Positions 57,542 through 64,000 of a stretch of DNA of 64,000 bases are shown piece after piece (within the stretch, counting starts at the first letter, position 1; each line of letters begins with the position of its first letter). The stretch comes from Kordiimonas sp. SCSIO 12603 (lineage in GTDB: Bacteria > Pseudomonadota > Alphaproteobacteria > Sphingomonadales > Kordiimonadaceae), in NCBI RefSeq assembly GCF_024398035.1, contig NZ_CP073748.1:2967001-3031000 (forward strand), written 5' to 3'. The notes beneath the pieces were generated by a model that had not been told where the DNA came from, made no database searches, and worked only from the letters and a program-made list of their open reading frames with translations. A program made the translations under genes and the position numbers.

Positions 57542-58335
57542 CCAAGCCGCTCAACCATTTTAAACAGCATATTCGGGAAGAAACGCTTAACCCAAAGCGC
57601 ATTCATTTCCATTCCCTTACCTACTGCAATCTCTTTCTTTTTCTTCTTGAAACCACGCATAATAACCTTGGCGCAGTCTGTTACATCCATCCCGCCAGAG
57701 ATATTTTCGTCCATCTTGCCAAATTCAGTTCCGTCCCCCTTAAGCGCATTTTCCGAAATAGCAGTACGGATAAAGCCGGGTGTAATGGTAGTTACAAAAA
57801 TACCGTCCTTGCTTGTCTCAGCTCGAAGAGCATCAAAAAAGCCCATCATCGCGTGTTTGGCCGCGCAATAGCCTGTGCGCTTTGGTGCGCCGACCTTACC
57901 AGCCACTGAAGCGGTTACAGCCATATGGCCACTCCCCTGCTCCAGCATCACAGGTAAAACCTCTTTGGTGAGTGCAATCTGGCCGAATACATCTACTTCA
58001 AACAGACGGCGGTAAGTGGCCATATCTGTCTCTAAACAAGTAGAACGCTGCGATATACCTGCATTGTTATAAAGCATATCAATACGCCCTTTAAAGGCAC
58101 GCGCTTCAGCTACTTTCTCGGGTAGGCTCGCTTCGTCTGTCACATCAAGTGGCAGCACCATCACATTCTCCGCAGCTGCACCTCGCGCTACGCAGGCTTC
58201 TTTCACCCGTGTGAGTTCGCTTTCCCGGCGTGCAGAAAGAATAAGGCTCGCGCCTTCTGTCACCATTTCAAGCGCTACAGCTTCCCCGATACCTGAAGAT
58301 GCTCCTGTTATCCAAACAACCTGACCACTGAACAT
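57538..58335 (-). CDS. Short-chain dehydrogenase/reductase (DHRS7-like)
   Basis: A 265-aa NAD(P)-dependent oxidoreductase of the classical SDR class. The cofactor motif TGASSGIG is at 10-17, NNAG at 90-93, and the catalytic set S143, Y156, K160 is in place (GYCAAKHA). The C-terminal part (GMEMNALWVKRFFPNMLFKMV) suggests membrane contact, as in DHRS7-type enzymes. Substrate unknown. It follows the enoyl-CoA hydratase gene on the same strand by 39 bp; a perfect palindrome (58348-58360) lies in that gap. Confidence 0.92.
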   Translation of the reverse strand: MFSGQVVWITGASSGIGEAVALEMVTEGASLILSARRESELTRVKEACVARGAAAENVMVLPLDVTDEASLPEKVAEARAFKGRIDMLYNNAGISQRSTCLETDMATYRRLFEVDVFGQIALTKEVLPVMLEQGSGHMAVTASVAGKVGAPKRTGYCAAKHAMMGFFDALRAETSKDGIFVTTITPGFIRTAISENALKGDGTEFGKMDENISGGMDVTDCAKVIMRGFKKKKKEIAVGKGMEMNALWVKRFFPNMLFKMVERLG

Positions 58336-58347
58336 ACCTACCTCCCC

Positions 58348-58360
58348 TGAAACTGTTTCA
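58348..58360. promoter_or_regulatory. Palindrome between the enoyl-CoA hydratase and SDR genes
   Basis: TGAAAC-T-GTTTCA, a perfect 6-1-6 palindrome 12 bases before the SDR start and just ahead of its GGAGG site. It is too short and lacks a T-run for a terminator. It could be a half-overlapping operator or chance. Confidence 0.35.
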
Positions 58361-58374
58361 TTTAACTTTAGGGC

Positions 58375-59181
58375 TTATTCTTCACCCGTCCACTTAAACA
58401 CTGGCGCACGTTTCTCAAGGAATGCTCTCACGCCTTCTGTTGCGTCCATCCCTTCATGCGCATCACCAAAGATGTTAGCTGTTTCTTCATCATCATCCAC
58501 TTGCCCGTCCAGCACCCGCTGGATAAAGGTTTTCATCATGCGAACAGAATATTGAGACTGCTTTGAAACCTGCTGTGCGAACGCAAGTGTTTCTTCCTCG
58601 AGTTCATTTGGCTCAAATACCATGTCAATCAAGCCAATTCGTTCTGCTTCATCCACATCCATTTTTCGTGCACTAAAGAGGATAGATTTCGCCTTCGATG
58701 GTCCCACCAAATCAACCAACTGCTTGGTATCGTTCAGCGGGTACACAAGCCCCAATTTAGCCGGCGTAATACCAAACTTAGCGCCGCGTGCTGCAAAGCG
58801 CATGTCACAGTGGATTGCAAGCCCGCAGCCTCCACCAACGCAGGCGCCCCATATCTGGGCAATCGTTGGCTTCTTAGCCCGGGCGAGCGAGCGCTGTGCA
58901 TTTCTGATGGCCAGACGGTTGCTTTCACGGCGTTCAGCAGAGGTGGCAATAGCTTCAAGCTCTTCGAGATCAGCCCCCGCGCAAAAAGCCTTATCACTAC
59001 TGCCTGTTACAATTATCACCCGTACGTTTGGATTTGCATCCAGTTCAGCCACCGCGTTTGGGATTGCTTCCCACATAGCTTGCAGCATGGCATTCCGCTT
59101 CTCGGGGCGATTGAGCACAAGATAGCCAATACCGTCTTTCTCATCGGTATAAATCACGCCGCTTTTATCGCTGAAATTCAT
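58375..59181 (-). CDS. Enoyl-CoA hydratase/isomerase family protein
   Basis: A 268-aa crotonase-fold enzyme that would add water to, or isomerise, an enoyl-CoA. The oxyanion-hole regions are KAFCAGADLEEL and GACVGGGCGLAIHCDMRFA. The second catalytic area is ITPAKLGLVYPLNDT, without the paired Glu of classic hydratases, so the reaction is uncertain. The ATG is preferred over an adjacent TTG. It ends in AFLEKRAPVFKWTGEE, typical of the family. It is upstream of the SDR gene. Confidence 0.93.
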   Translation of the reverse strand: MNFSDKSGVIYTDEKDGIGYLVLNRPEKRNAMLQAMWEAIPNAVAELDANPNVRVIIVTGSSDKAFCAGADLEELEAIATSAERRESNRLAIRNAQRSLARAKKPTIAQIWGACVGGGCGLAIHCDMRFAARGAKFGITPAKLGLVYPLNDTKQLVDLVGPSKAKSILFSARKMDVDEAERIGLIDMVFEPNELEEETLAFAQQVSKQSQYSVRMMKTFIQRVLDGQVDDDEETANIFGDAHEGMDATEGVRAFLEKRAPVFKWTGEE

Positions 59182-59198
59182 CAACCTATCCTTACTCT

Positions 59199-59891
59199 CT
59201 AAAATAATACGCCCTGTGGGTTTTCTTCCGGTGGATCAAGGCAATCAGGCCCATCATAACGCACACTGTTTACCTTTCGGCTTACAGGCCGCCAGTGAAA
59301 ATGCTGTTCCTCTTCCCAATCAAAACTGCCCAGAAAATTGCGCGGCAGTGGATCATGCAGCGTGAGCCAATCTTCAAATTGCTCTGGCTTCACCACAAGA
59401 GGCTTTCGGTGGTGCATGCCTTTCATGGTGCCGTTTGAAGCTGCAGTCACGATAGACATGGTTTCAAGCCAGTGATCGCCGTGTGGGCCGTGCCACGTGG
59501 ACCAAATCCCTGCAAAAGCATGCATTTCACCATCCATATGGCTGATAAAATGTGGAACTTTGAGGCCATCAACCGTTTTCCATTCATACCACCCAGTAAA
59601 GGGTACCAAACAACGCTTCCGCTTAATACTTGAACGGAAGGAAGGTTTGGCTTCAATAGTTTCAACCCGCGCGTTAATAAGCGGCTTGTCGCCAATTTCC
59701 TTTTTCCATTCAGGCACCAGTCCCCATTCAACAGCCGCAAGCTCACGCACAGCTTTTTCGGTATGGCGTATGATAAGTACAGGTTGGCGCGGCGCGATAT
59801 TATATCGGTCAGGGATTGGCACAGGTGCGTTCACCTTGAAAACCTGCTCAATTTCCATCGTTGTTGTCTTGAGCGAAAATCTTCCACACAT
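59199..59891 (-). CDS. SRAP-family (HMCES/YedK) abasic-site crosslink protein
   Basis: A 230-aa protein of the SOS-response-associated peptidase family. It forms a protective thiazolidine link to abasic sites in single-stranded DNA through Cys2. The active residues are in order: C2 (after Met removal), N73 (NARVET), E103 (GWYEW) and H160 (MHHRKPLV). The usual HDRMP context reads HHRKP here. It ends 17 bases before the hydratase start. Confidence 0.93.
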   Translation of the reverse strand: MCGRFSLKTTTMEIEQVFKVNAPVPIPDRYNIAPRQPVLIIRHTEKAVRELAAVEWGLVPEWKKEIGDKPLINARVETIEAKPSFRSSIKRKRCLVPFTGWYEWKTVDGLKVPHFISHMDGEMHAFAGIWSTWHGPHGDHWLETMSIVTAASNGTMKGMHHRKPLVVKPEQFEDWLTLHDPLPRNFLGSFDWEEEQHFHWRPVSRKVNSVRYDGPDCLDPPEENPQGVLF

Positions 59892-59952
59892 AACGCTTGC
59901 CTATGCCCTTTTGCTGAACCAGTATCGGCCTTGTTTTGTAACAAGAAATAGT

Positions 59953-60399
59953 ATGCATATGACTGAGGCAAGTAAAAATCCTGAAAGACCCATAATTGCT
60001 GTCGGCGCCGTTGTTATTAATGATGGTAAAGTGTTGATGATCAGACGCGCGAAACCCCCCCGCGAAGGTGAATGGAGCATGCCCGGCGGCAGGCAGGATA
60101 TCGGTGAAACAGTTGAAGATGCGGTTATCAGAGAGGTTAAAGAAGAAACGGGCCTTGATGTAACCATCGCTGGTTTTCTGGATGTGATTGATTTTATTGA
60201 CCGTGCACCAAACGGTGACATGCGCTTTCACTATACACTGCTTGATTATGCAGTTGATGTGGTAGGCGGCACGCTTCAGGCTGCAAGTGACGCAAAGGAA
60301 GCCCACTTCCTGCCTATTTCAGAAGCACTTGAACTTCCTCTATGGACAGAAACCAAGCGTATCATTACAAAAGCGGCAAAACTTAAAGGCCTGATGTAG
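59953..60399 (+). CDS. Nudix hydrolase
   Basis: A 148-aa Nudix hydrolase of the MutT/ADP-ribose-like size. The Nudix box GGRQDIGETVEDAVIREVKEETGL (its R-E-V-K-E-E-T-G core) is complete. The start MHMTEASKNP is chosen because the longer frame would run antisense through the SRAP gene. Substrate cannot be told; the length and lack of N-terminal domain fit many ADP-sugar or NADH hydrolases. DUF2842 follows 18 bases later, probably co-transcribed. Confidence 0.9.
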   Translation: MHMTEASKNPERPIIAVGAVVINDGKVLMIRRAKPPREGEWSMPGGRQDIGETVEDAVIREVKEETGLDVTIAGFLDVIDFIDRAPNGDMRFHYTLLDYAVDVVGGTLQAASDAKEAHFLPISEALELPLWTETKRIITKAAKLKGLM

Positions 60400-60417
60400 G
60401 CGAAGAGGAAAACACCA

Positions 60418-60636
60418 ATGGAACCAACACGCCCGTCGCACCGTAGCATCACTGGTATGCTGATCCTTATTTTTGGTCTTTCCGCCTACGCATTTGGTGT
60501 GGCTGCTGTCGGTGAATTGATCATTGATTGGTCAATTGCCATTCAGTCTATCTATTATTTGATCTTCGGCATTATCTGGATATGGCCAGTTAAGTGGCTT
60601 CTTAAATGGATGGCAGCGGCGTATAAGGATAAATAG
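60418..60636 (+). CDS. DUF2842 small membrane protein
   Basis: A 72-aa protein with two membrane helices (about 14-34 and 42-58) and the family end (SIYYLIFGIIWIWPVKWLLKWM). DUF2842 is restricted to alphaproteobacteria and has no known role. Probably translated with the upstream Nudix gene. Confidence 0.88.
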   Translation: MEPTRPSHRSITGMLILIFGLSAYAFGVAAVGELIIDWSIAIQSIYYLIFGIIWIWPVKWLLKWMAAAYKDK

Positions 60637-60671
60637 AACTTATATAAGTTGCGCTGAAATTCGAGGAAGCT

Positions 60672-61571
60672 ATGGCGTTCATAAATATATGGAGCTTTAT
60701 AAACAGAAAGCTTCACTATAGTATTGCCCTACCTATTAAAAACCTGTTCCTGAAGTGGAAAAAACAAAAGTTCCTTCATAAAACAAATGATGGCCTATCG
60801 TTCATAATTAATCCCAAAGACTATATTTCCAGATTTATCTATCTACACGGTATTTACGAGCGCGAATTCTTAAAGTTTTTAAAAACAAATCTTCTTAAAA
60901 AAACACTGATGCTTGATATTGGCGCAAATATCGGTAACCACAGTATTTATTTGTCTTCACATTTCGATAAAGTTATTGCCTTTGAACCCAACCCAACAGC
61001 TTACAAAATGTTGGAAGAACACCTTGAGATTAACTGCATCAACAATGTTGATCTACATAAGGTTGGGCTCGGCCATAAAGATGCTAAACAGCAATTCATT
61101 GAAAACACTTCCGACAACCTCGGGAATTCTGGATTTTCAGCGAGTAATTCAGAATTAATTGGCTCCGCACAAAAACTCCAAGTCAAGAAAGGAGACGACT
61201 ATATCGGCAACCTTTCGCTAGATGAAATAAACTATATTAAAATAGATGTTGAGGGTATGGAGCGTGAGGTACTTCTAGGATTAAAAGAAACAATAGCAGC
61301 ACATAAACCTTTAATCAGTTTTGAATTTGATGGCCGCTTAAAATCCCAAGCAGATTTAGAAGATATTATGTCCTGCCTTCCGGGTTATGAATTATTTGCC
61401 CCCCAATATTGGCTCGTAAGTCATTGGACATTTAAAGAAAAGATAAAATACGTCTATCAATTTGGAACATCCCCAATGCTTCATAAAATCGCACGAGCAG
61501 AAGCTAAATTATATAATAATTTACTCGCAATTCCCGACAGGCGTATCTTTCGAAACGTCGCCTACAAATAA
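60672..61571 (+). CDS. FkbM-family methyltransferase
   Basis: A 299-aa SAM-dependent methyltransferase. The SAM site is MLDIGANIGNHSIYLS followed by VIAFEPNPTAYKMLEEHL, and INYIKIDVEGMEREVLLGL is the family's second signature. FkbM enzymes O-methylate sugars, polyketides or lipids; the acceptor is unknown. The gene is clearly more AT-rich and Lys/Asn-rich than its neighbours, which suggests acquisition by transfer. The N- and C-terminal ~40 residues are basic. The start has GAGGAA upstream. Confidence 0.87.
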   Translation: MAFINIWSFINRKLHYSIALPIKNLFLKWKKQKFLHKTNDGLSFIINPKDYISRFIYLHGIYEREFLKFLKTNLLKKTLMLDIGANIGNHSIYLSSHFDKVIAFEPNPTAYKMLEEHLEINCINNVDLHKVGLGHKDAKQQFIENTSDNLGNSGFSASNSELIGSAQKLQVKKGDDYIGNLSLDEINYIKIDVEGMEREVLLGLKETIAAHKPLISFEFDGRLKSQADLEDIMSCLPGYELFAPQYWLVSHWTFKEKIKYVYQFGTSPMLHKIARAEAKLYNNLLAIPDRRIFRNVAYK

Positions 61572-61620
61572 GCAATTGAGTATTTATTTAGGCGAACATT
61601 TACCAAGTAGTCCGCAATTT

Positions 61621-61857
61621 TTAACCTTTGAACTCACCCCTGTATGGCTTCACAGTGCTTAACTTAGCGTGCTTTTTTGTTCTACCCGATACCCGTTTGC
61701 GCCATAACCTAAAACTAGATGGCTTTAAATTCCGACGCATTATTTTAATAACTTCACTTTCAGGGATGTCAGTAAGCTGTTTGATATCATCAAAGGATGT
61801 TTTATCGCACCATGCAAGTTCAATAATCTCGCTAATTTCTGCTGATTGATTACACAT
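61621..61857 (-). CDS. TIGR03643-family small protein
   Basis: A 78-aa protein of the TIGR03643 (DUF2805) family (EISEIIELAWCDKTSFDDIKQ ... VIKIMRRNLKPSSFRLWRKRVSGR). It is helical and basic at the C-terminus, probably nucleic-acid binding. Members often sit next to FeS photolyase genes, as here: it lies 27 bases past that gene's stop, on the same strand. Function unknown. Confidence 0.87.
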   Translation of the reverse strand: MCNQSAEISEIIELAWCDKTSFDDIKQLTDIPESEVIKIMRRNLKPSSFRLWRKRVSGRTKKHAKLSTVKPYRGEFKG

Positions 61858-61884
61858 TAAATGGTCTCCGATATCTGGAAATAT

Positions 61885-63423
61885 CTATACGATTTCGCCA
61901 TCATCCAGATCAGCGAAAAACCGATCTGCATCAGCTTGAATTGCACGGTGTTTTTCTTCCCCCATACAGGCATAGGTTCGGTACATCATACCCATTCGGT
62001 GGTTACCCGCCAGCTTCTCACGATTTCGGCCTAAAAAATCCCAATAGAGGTAATTGAAAGGGCAAGCATCTGTTCCATTCTTCTTGCTCACTTTATAGGA
62101 GCAGTTACGGCAATAATCAGACATTTTGTTAATGTAACCACCGCCCGCCGCATATGGTTTGCTGGCAAGATAACCACCATCAGCAAACAAAATCATGCCG
62201 GAAACATTGGGCAGTTCCACCCATTCATATGCATCAGCATAAACAACCAAAAACCACTCATTCACCTCTCGTGGATCAATCCCTGTAAGAAGTGCGAAAT
62301 TACCAAGCACCATCAACCGCTGAATATGATGCGCGTAGGCGTTTTCTTTGGTTTCTGTAACACACTGCCTTAAGCAGTTCATTTTAGTTTGAGCTGTCCA
62401 GTAAAACTCTGGCAACTTACGGTCCGCATTGAAGAAATTCTCGCCGGCATACTCCGGCATCTTAAGCCAGTAGATACCTCTGATATACTCCCGCCAGCCT
62501 ATAATCTGGCGAATAAACCCTTCCACCGCATTAAGCGGGGCTTTCCTCTCGGCATCAGCATTTTCAGCCGCTTTGATGCACTCAAGTGGGTTTAACAAAC
62601 CACAATTTAAATAGAAGCTTATGTGGGAATGATACATCCACGGTTCTCCCTCAACCATGGCATCTTGATAATCCCCAAAATTCTTAAGCCGCTCTTCTAT
62701 GAATAGCCGGAGAACCTCTAGCGCCCCTTCACGGGTAACAGCGAAATAGAAAGGCTCAAGGTCACCAAAATGGTCAGCAAACCGCTTACTGACCATCTCA
62801 ATAACCTCCGCGGTTATTTCATCAGGCTCACCATAATATGGCTTTGGGATATTCAGGCCTTCTTTTGGTGGCTTTCGGTTTTCAGCATCATAATTCCACT
62901 GCCCCCCGGCTGGCGCACCATCATCCATAAGCACGGAATACCGCTGCCGCATTTCCCGGTAAAAATATTCCATCCGCAACTGCTTACGACCACTAGCCCA
63001 GATTTCAAAGTCTTCTGGTGACCGCAGAAAGCGAGTATCACTGCGTATTTCAACAGGAACCGAAAGATCATTTCCCCAGCTTTTCATATCCTCAAGAACA
63101 CGGTATTCACCGGGGAATGTTGTTACCACACAGTCAAGACCAGCATCACTGAGTGCACGGGAAACCTCCCCTTTCAGCGATCCTGTATTATCCGCATCAT
63201 CAAGCTTGATATAACGAACCTTGTAACCTTGTCCCGTCAGTTCAGCCGCAAAGTGGCGCATAGCTGAAAAAAGAAACGCAATCTTCTTTTTATGATGCTT
63301 CACATAAGTGGCTTCATCCCATACTTCGCACATCAGAATTACATCACGGGATTTATCCCAGCCTTCAAGGCATGAGATTTGATCAGATAATTGATCGCCA
63401 AGGATTACTCTGAGATGTTTCAT
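61885..63423 (-). CDS. FeS-type bacterial cryptochrome/photolyase (PhrB class)
   Basis: A 512-aa light-dependent flavoprotein of the FeS-BCP/CryPro group, which includes the Agrobacterium PhrB (6-4) photolyase. The four [4Fe-4S] ligands are C350, C438, C441 and C454, the same numbers as in PhrB. The lesion-repair His region reads YAHHIQRLMVLGNF. There is no MTHF-type antenna motif; family members use a lumazine antenna. It is expected to repair UV lesions or act as a blue-light sensor. TIGR03643 follows. A promoter should lie in 63424-63470. Confidence 0.93.
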   Translation of the reverse strand: MKHLRVILGDQLSDQISCLEGWDKSRDVILMCEVWDEATYVKHHKKKIAFLFSAMRHFAAELTGQGYKVRYIKLDDADNTGSLKGEVSRALSDAGLDCVVTTFPGEYRVLEDMKSWGNDLSVPVEIRSDTRFLRSPEDFEIWASGRKQLRMEYFYREMRQRYSVLMDDGAPAGGQWNYDAENRKPPKEGLNIPKPYYGEPDEITAEVIEMVSKRFADHFGDLEPFYFAVTREGALEVLRLFIEERLKNFGDYQDAMVEGEPWMYHSHISFYLNCGLLNPLECIKAAENADAERKAPLNAVEGFIRQIIGWREYIRGIYWLKMPEYAGENFFNADRKLPEFYWTAQTKMNCLRQCVTETKENAYAHHIQRLMVLGNFALLTGIDPREVNEWFLVVYADAYEWVELPNVSGMILFADGGYLASKPYAAGGGYINKMSDYCRNCSYKVSKKNGTDACPFNYLYWDFLGRNREKLAGNHRMGMMYRTYACMGEEKHRAIQADADRFFADLDDGEIV

Positions 63424-63470
63424 AGCCTTGTGTACGGAATAATTACCCCTTCAGATGATCATTGGGTATA

Positions 63471-63501
63471 AAGAAAAAGCCGCGGCAACCACCGCGGCTT
63501 T
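63471..63501 (-). terminator. Terminator between the acyl-CoA ligase and photolyase genes
   Basis: AAAGCCGCGG / CCGCGGCTTT, a perfect 10-bp stem with a 6-nt loop. On the minus strand TTTCTT follows the stem, so it ends the acyl-CoA ligase transcript about 30 bases past its stop. Confidence 0.9.
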
Positions 63502-63528
63502 CTTATGCATCAGATCAGTTCACAAGAA

Positions 63529-64000
63529 CTAGGTGCCCGGTAGTTTATAGTCCTTGAACTGGTCACGAAGGTCTTTCTTGGAAATCTTACCTGTTGCTGT
63601 ATGCGGCAGTTCTTCAACCGTCACCACATCATCTGGCATCCACCATTTGGCGATTTTACCGTCCAAGTAAGCAAGCATTTCTTCCTTGGTTACCGTCTGG
63701 CCATCCTCTTCCACAATACAGAGAAGTGGGCGTTCATCCCATTTCGGGTGGTAAACACCAATCACGCCCGCTTCAGCGACACCAGGGTGCCCAACAGCTT
63801 CGTTTTCAAGGTCGATAGAGCTAATCCACTCACCACCAGACTTAATTACGTCTTTCGCGCGGTCGGTGATTTGCATAAAACCGTATTCATCCATCAAGGA
63901 TACATCGCCTGTATCGAACCAACCTTCATCATCGAGGGCTGTTTCACCGGAGCGGTAATATGATTCCACAATCCACGGGCCACGCACCATCAGGCGGCCT
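63529..64000 (-). CDS. Acyl-CoA synthetase (AMP-binding), 3' part only
   Basis: The C-terminal ~156 residues of an ANL-superfamily ligase that runs off the right edge. The conserved text [35 protein letters not shown] is the A7-A8 region, and [13 protein letters not shown] carries the catalytic A10 lysine. The sequence is typical of medium/long-chain fatty-acid CoA ligases, but the substrate pocket lies outside the window. The upstream part is not visible; the ATG at 63990 is internal, not a start. Confidence 0.93.
   Translation of the reverse strand, partial: GRLMVRGPWIVESYYRSGETALDDEGWFDTGDVSLMDEYGFMQITDRAKDVIKSGGEWISSIDLENEAVGHPGVAEAGVIGVYHPKWDERPLLCIVEEDGQTVTKEEMLAYLDGKIAKWWMPDDVVTVEELPHTATGKISKKDLRDQFKDYKLPGT

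Noticed and set aside
59497-59952. N-terminal extension of the Nudix frame into the SRAP gene
   Set aside because: It would run antisense through a well-supported gene; the ATG at 59953 gives a normal-size Nudix protein.

Overview
The window looks like a stretch of ordinary chromosome from a marine-type alphaproteobacterium of moderate GC content. Several things point that way: the bamD-recN-ligA order; a petABC (bc1) operon divergent from trmL-hemF; a PetP-like MarR gene divergent from ilvE; the DUF1285 / CoA-type Nudix / DUF6111 / CCA-transferase operon; a DUF2842 gene; a perfect CIRCE element on groESL; an ETF-ubiquinone oxidoreductase; and an FeS-type bacterial photolyase of the Agrobacterium PhrB class. 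The mix of a large TonB receptor, an M13 peptidase lipoprotein and several secreted hydrolases resembles Kordiimonadales-like genomes, but that placement is inference. There is no IS element, prophage, CRISPR array, rRNA or integrase. One tRNA (Gln, TTG) is present. Genes are densely packed and no gene-free stretch exceeds about 300 bases.

Layout. 1-5.8 kb: a truncated DUF389 membrane protein, then the minus-strand run bamD, recN, ligA (outer-membrane assembly and DNA repair/replication). 5.9-10.6 kb: an XRE regulator, ilvE, a divergent MarR-MazG pair, a GST, a small Glyoxalase_8-type protein and a sulfotransferase. 10.7-16.1 kb: the cytochrome bc1 operon, then trmL, hemF, a YqaA-type membrane protein and a SYLF protein. 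16-19.4 kb: tRNA end repair, Nudix and conserved alphaproteobacterial unknowns, and a GNAT. 19.5-28 kb: a porin, an M28 peptidase, groESL with heat-shock control, a secreted EreA/ChaN-like protein and a TonB receptor. 28-39.6 kb: ferredoxin-NADP reductase, small unknowns, thioesterase, AIM24-like protein, sppA-msrB, azoR, a DUF3667 protein, a YcbL-like MBL hydrolase, lipoprotein-kynB and DUF1835.

39.8-50.9 kb: an M13 peptidase, tRNA-Gln, a UDP-glucuronate-epimerase-like enzyme, the ETF-QO / TPR lipoprotein / ispE operon, and the uracil-DNA glycosylase / lytic transglycosylase / moaB operon. 51-54.6 kb: the most unusual block, three tandem secreted TPR-like proteins, two ending in a clear TonB C-terminal domain and the third in a decayed version. 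54.7-64 kb: an AgcS amino-acid:cation symporter, an NTF2-like protein, a PAS_5 protein, SDR, enoyl-CoA hydratase, SRAP protein, Nudix, DUF2842, an AT-rich FkbM methyltransferase, TIGR03643 plus FeS photolyase, and the 3' part of an acyl-CoA ligase running off the window.

Main themes are respiration and its cofactors (bc1, HemF, ETF-QO, ferredoxin reductase), genome maintenance (RecN, LigA, UDG, SRAP, photolyase), and envelope biogenesis and proteolysis (BamD, SppA, SLT, M13, M28, porin, TonB receptor). The best leads for something new are the TPR-TonB_C trio, an inverted repeat that buries the azoR ribosome binding site, and an enlarged helix-hairpin-helix region in LigA.
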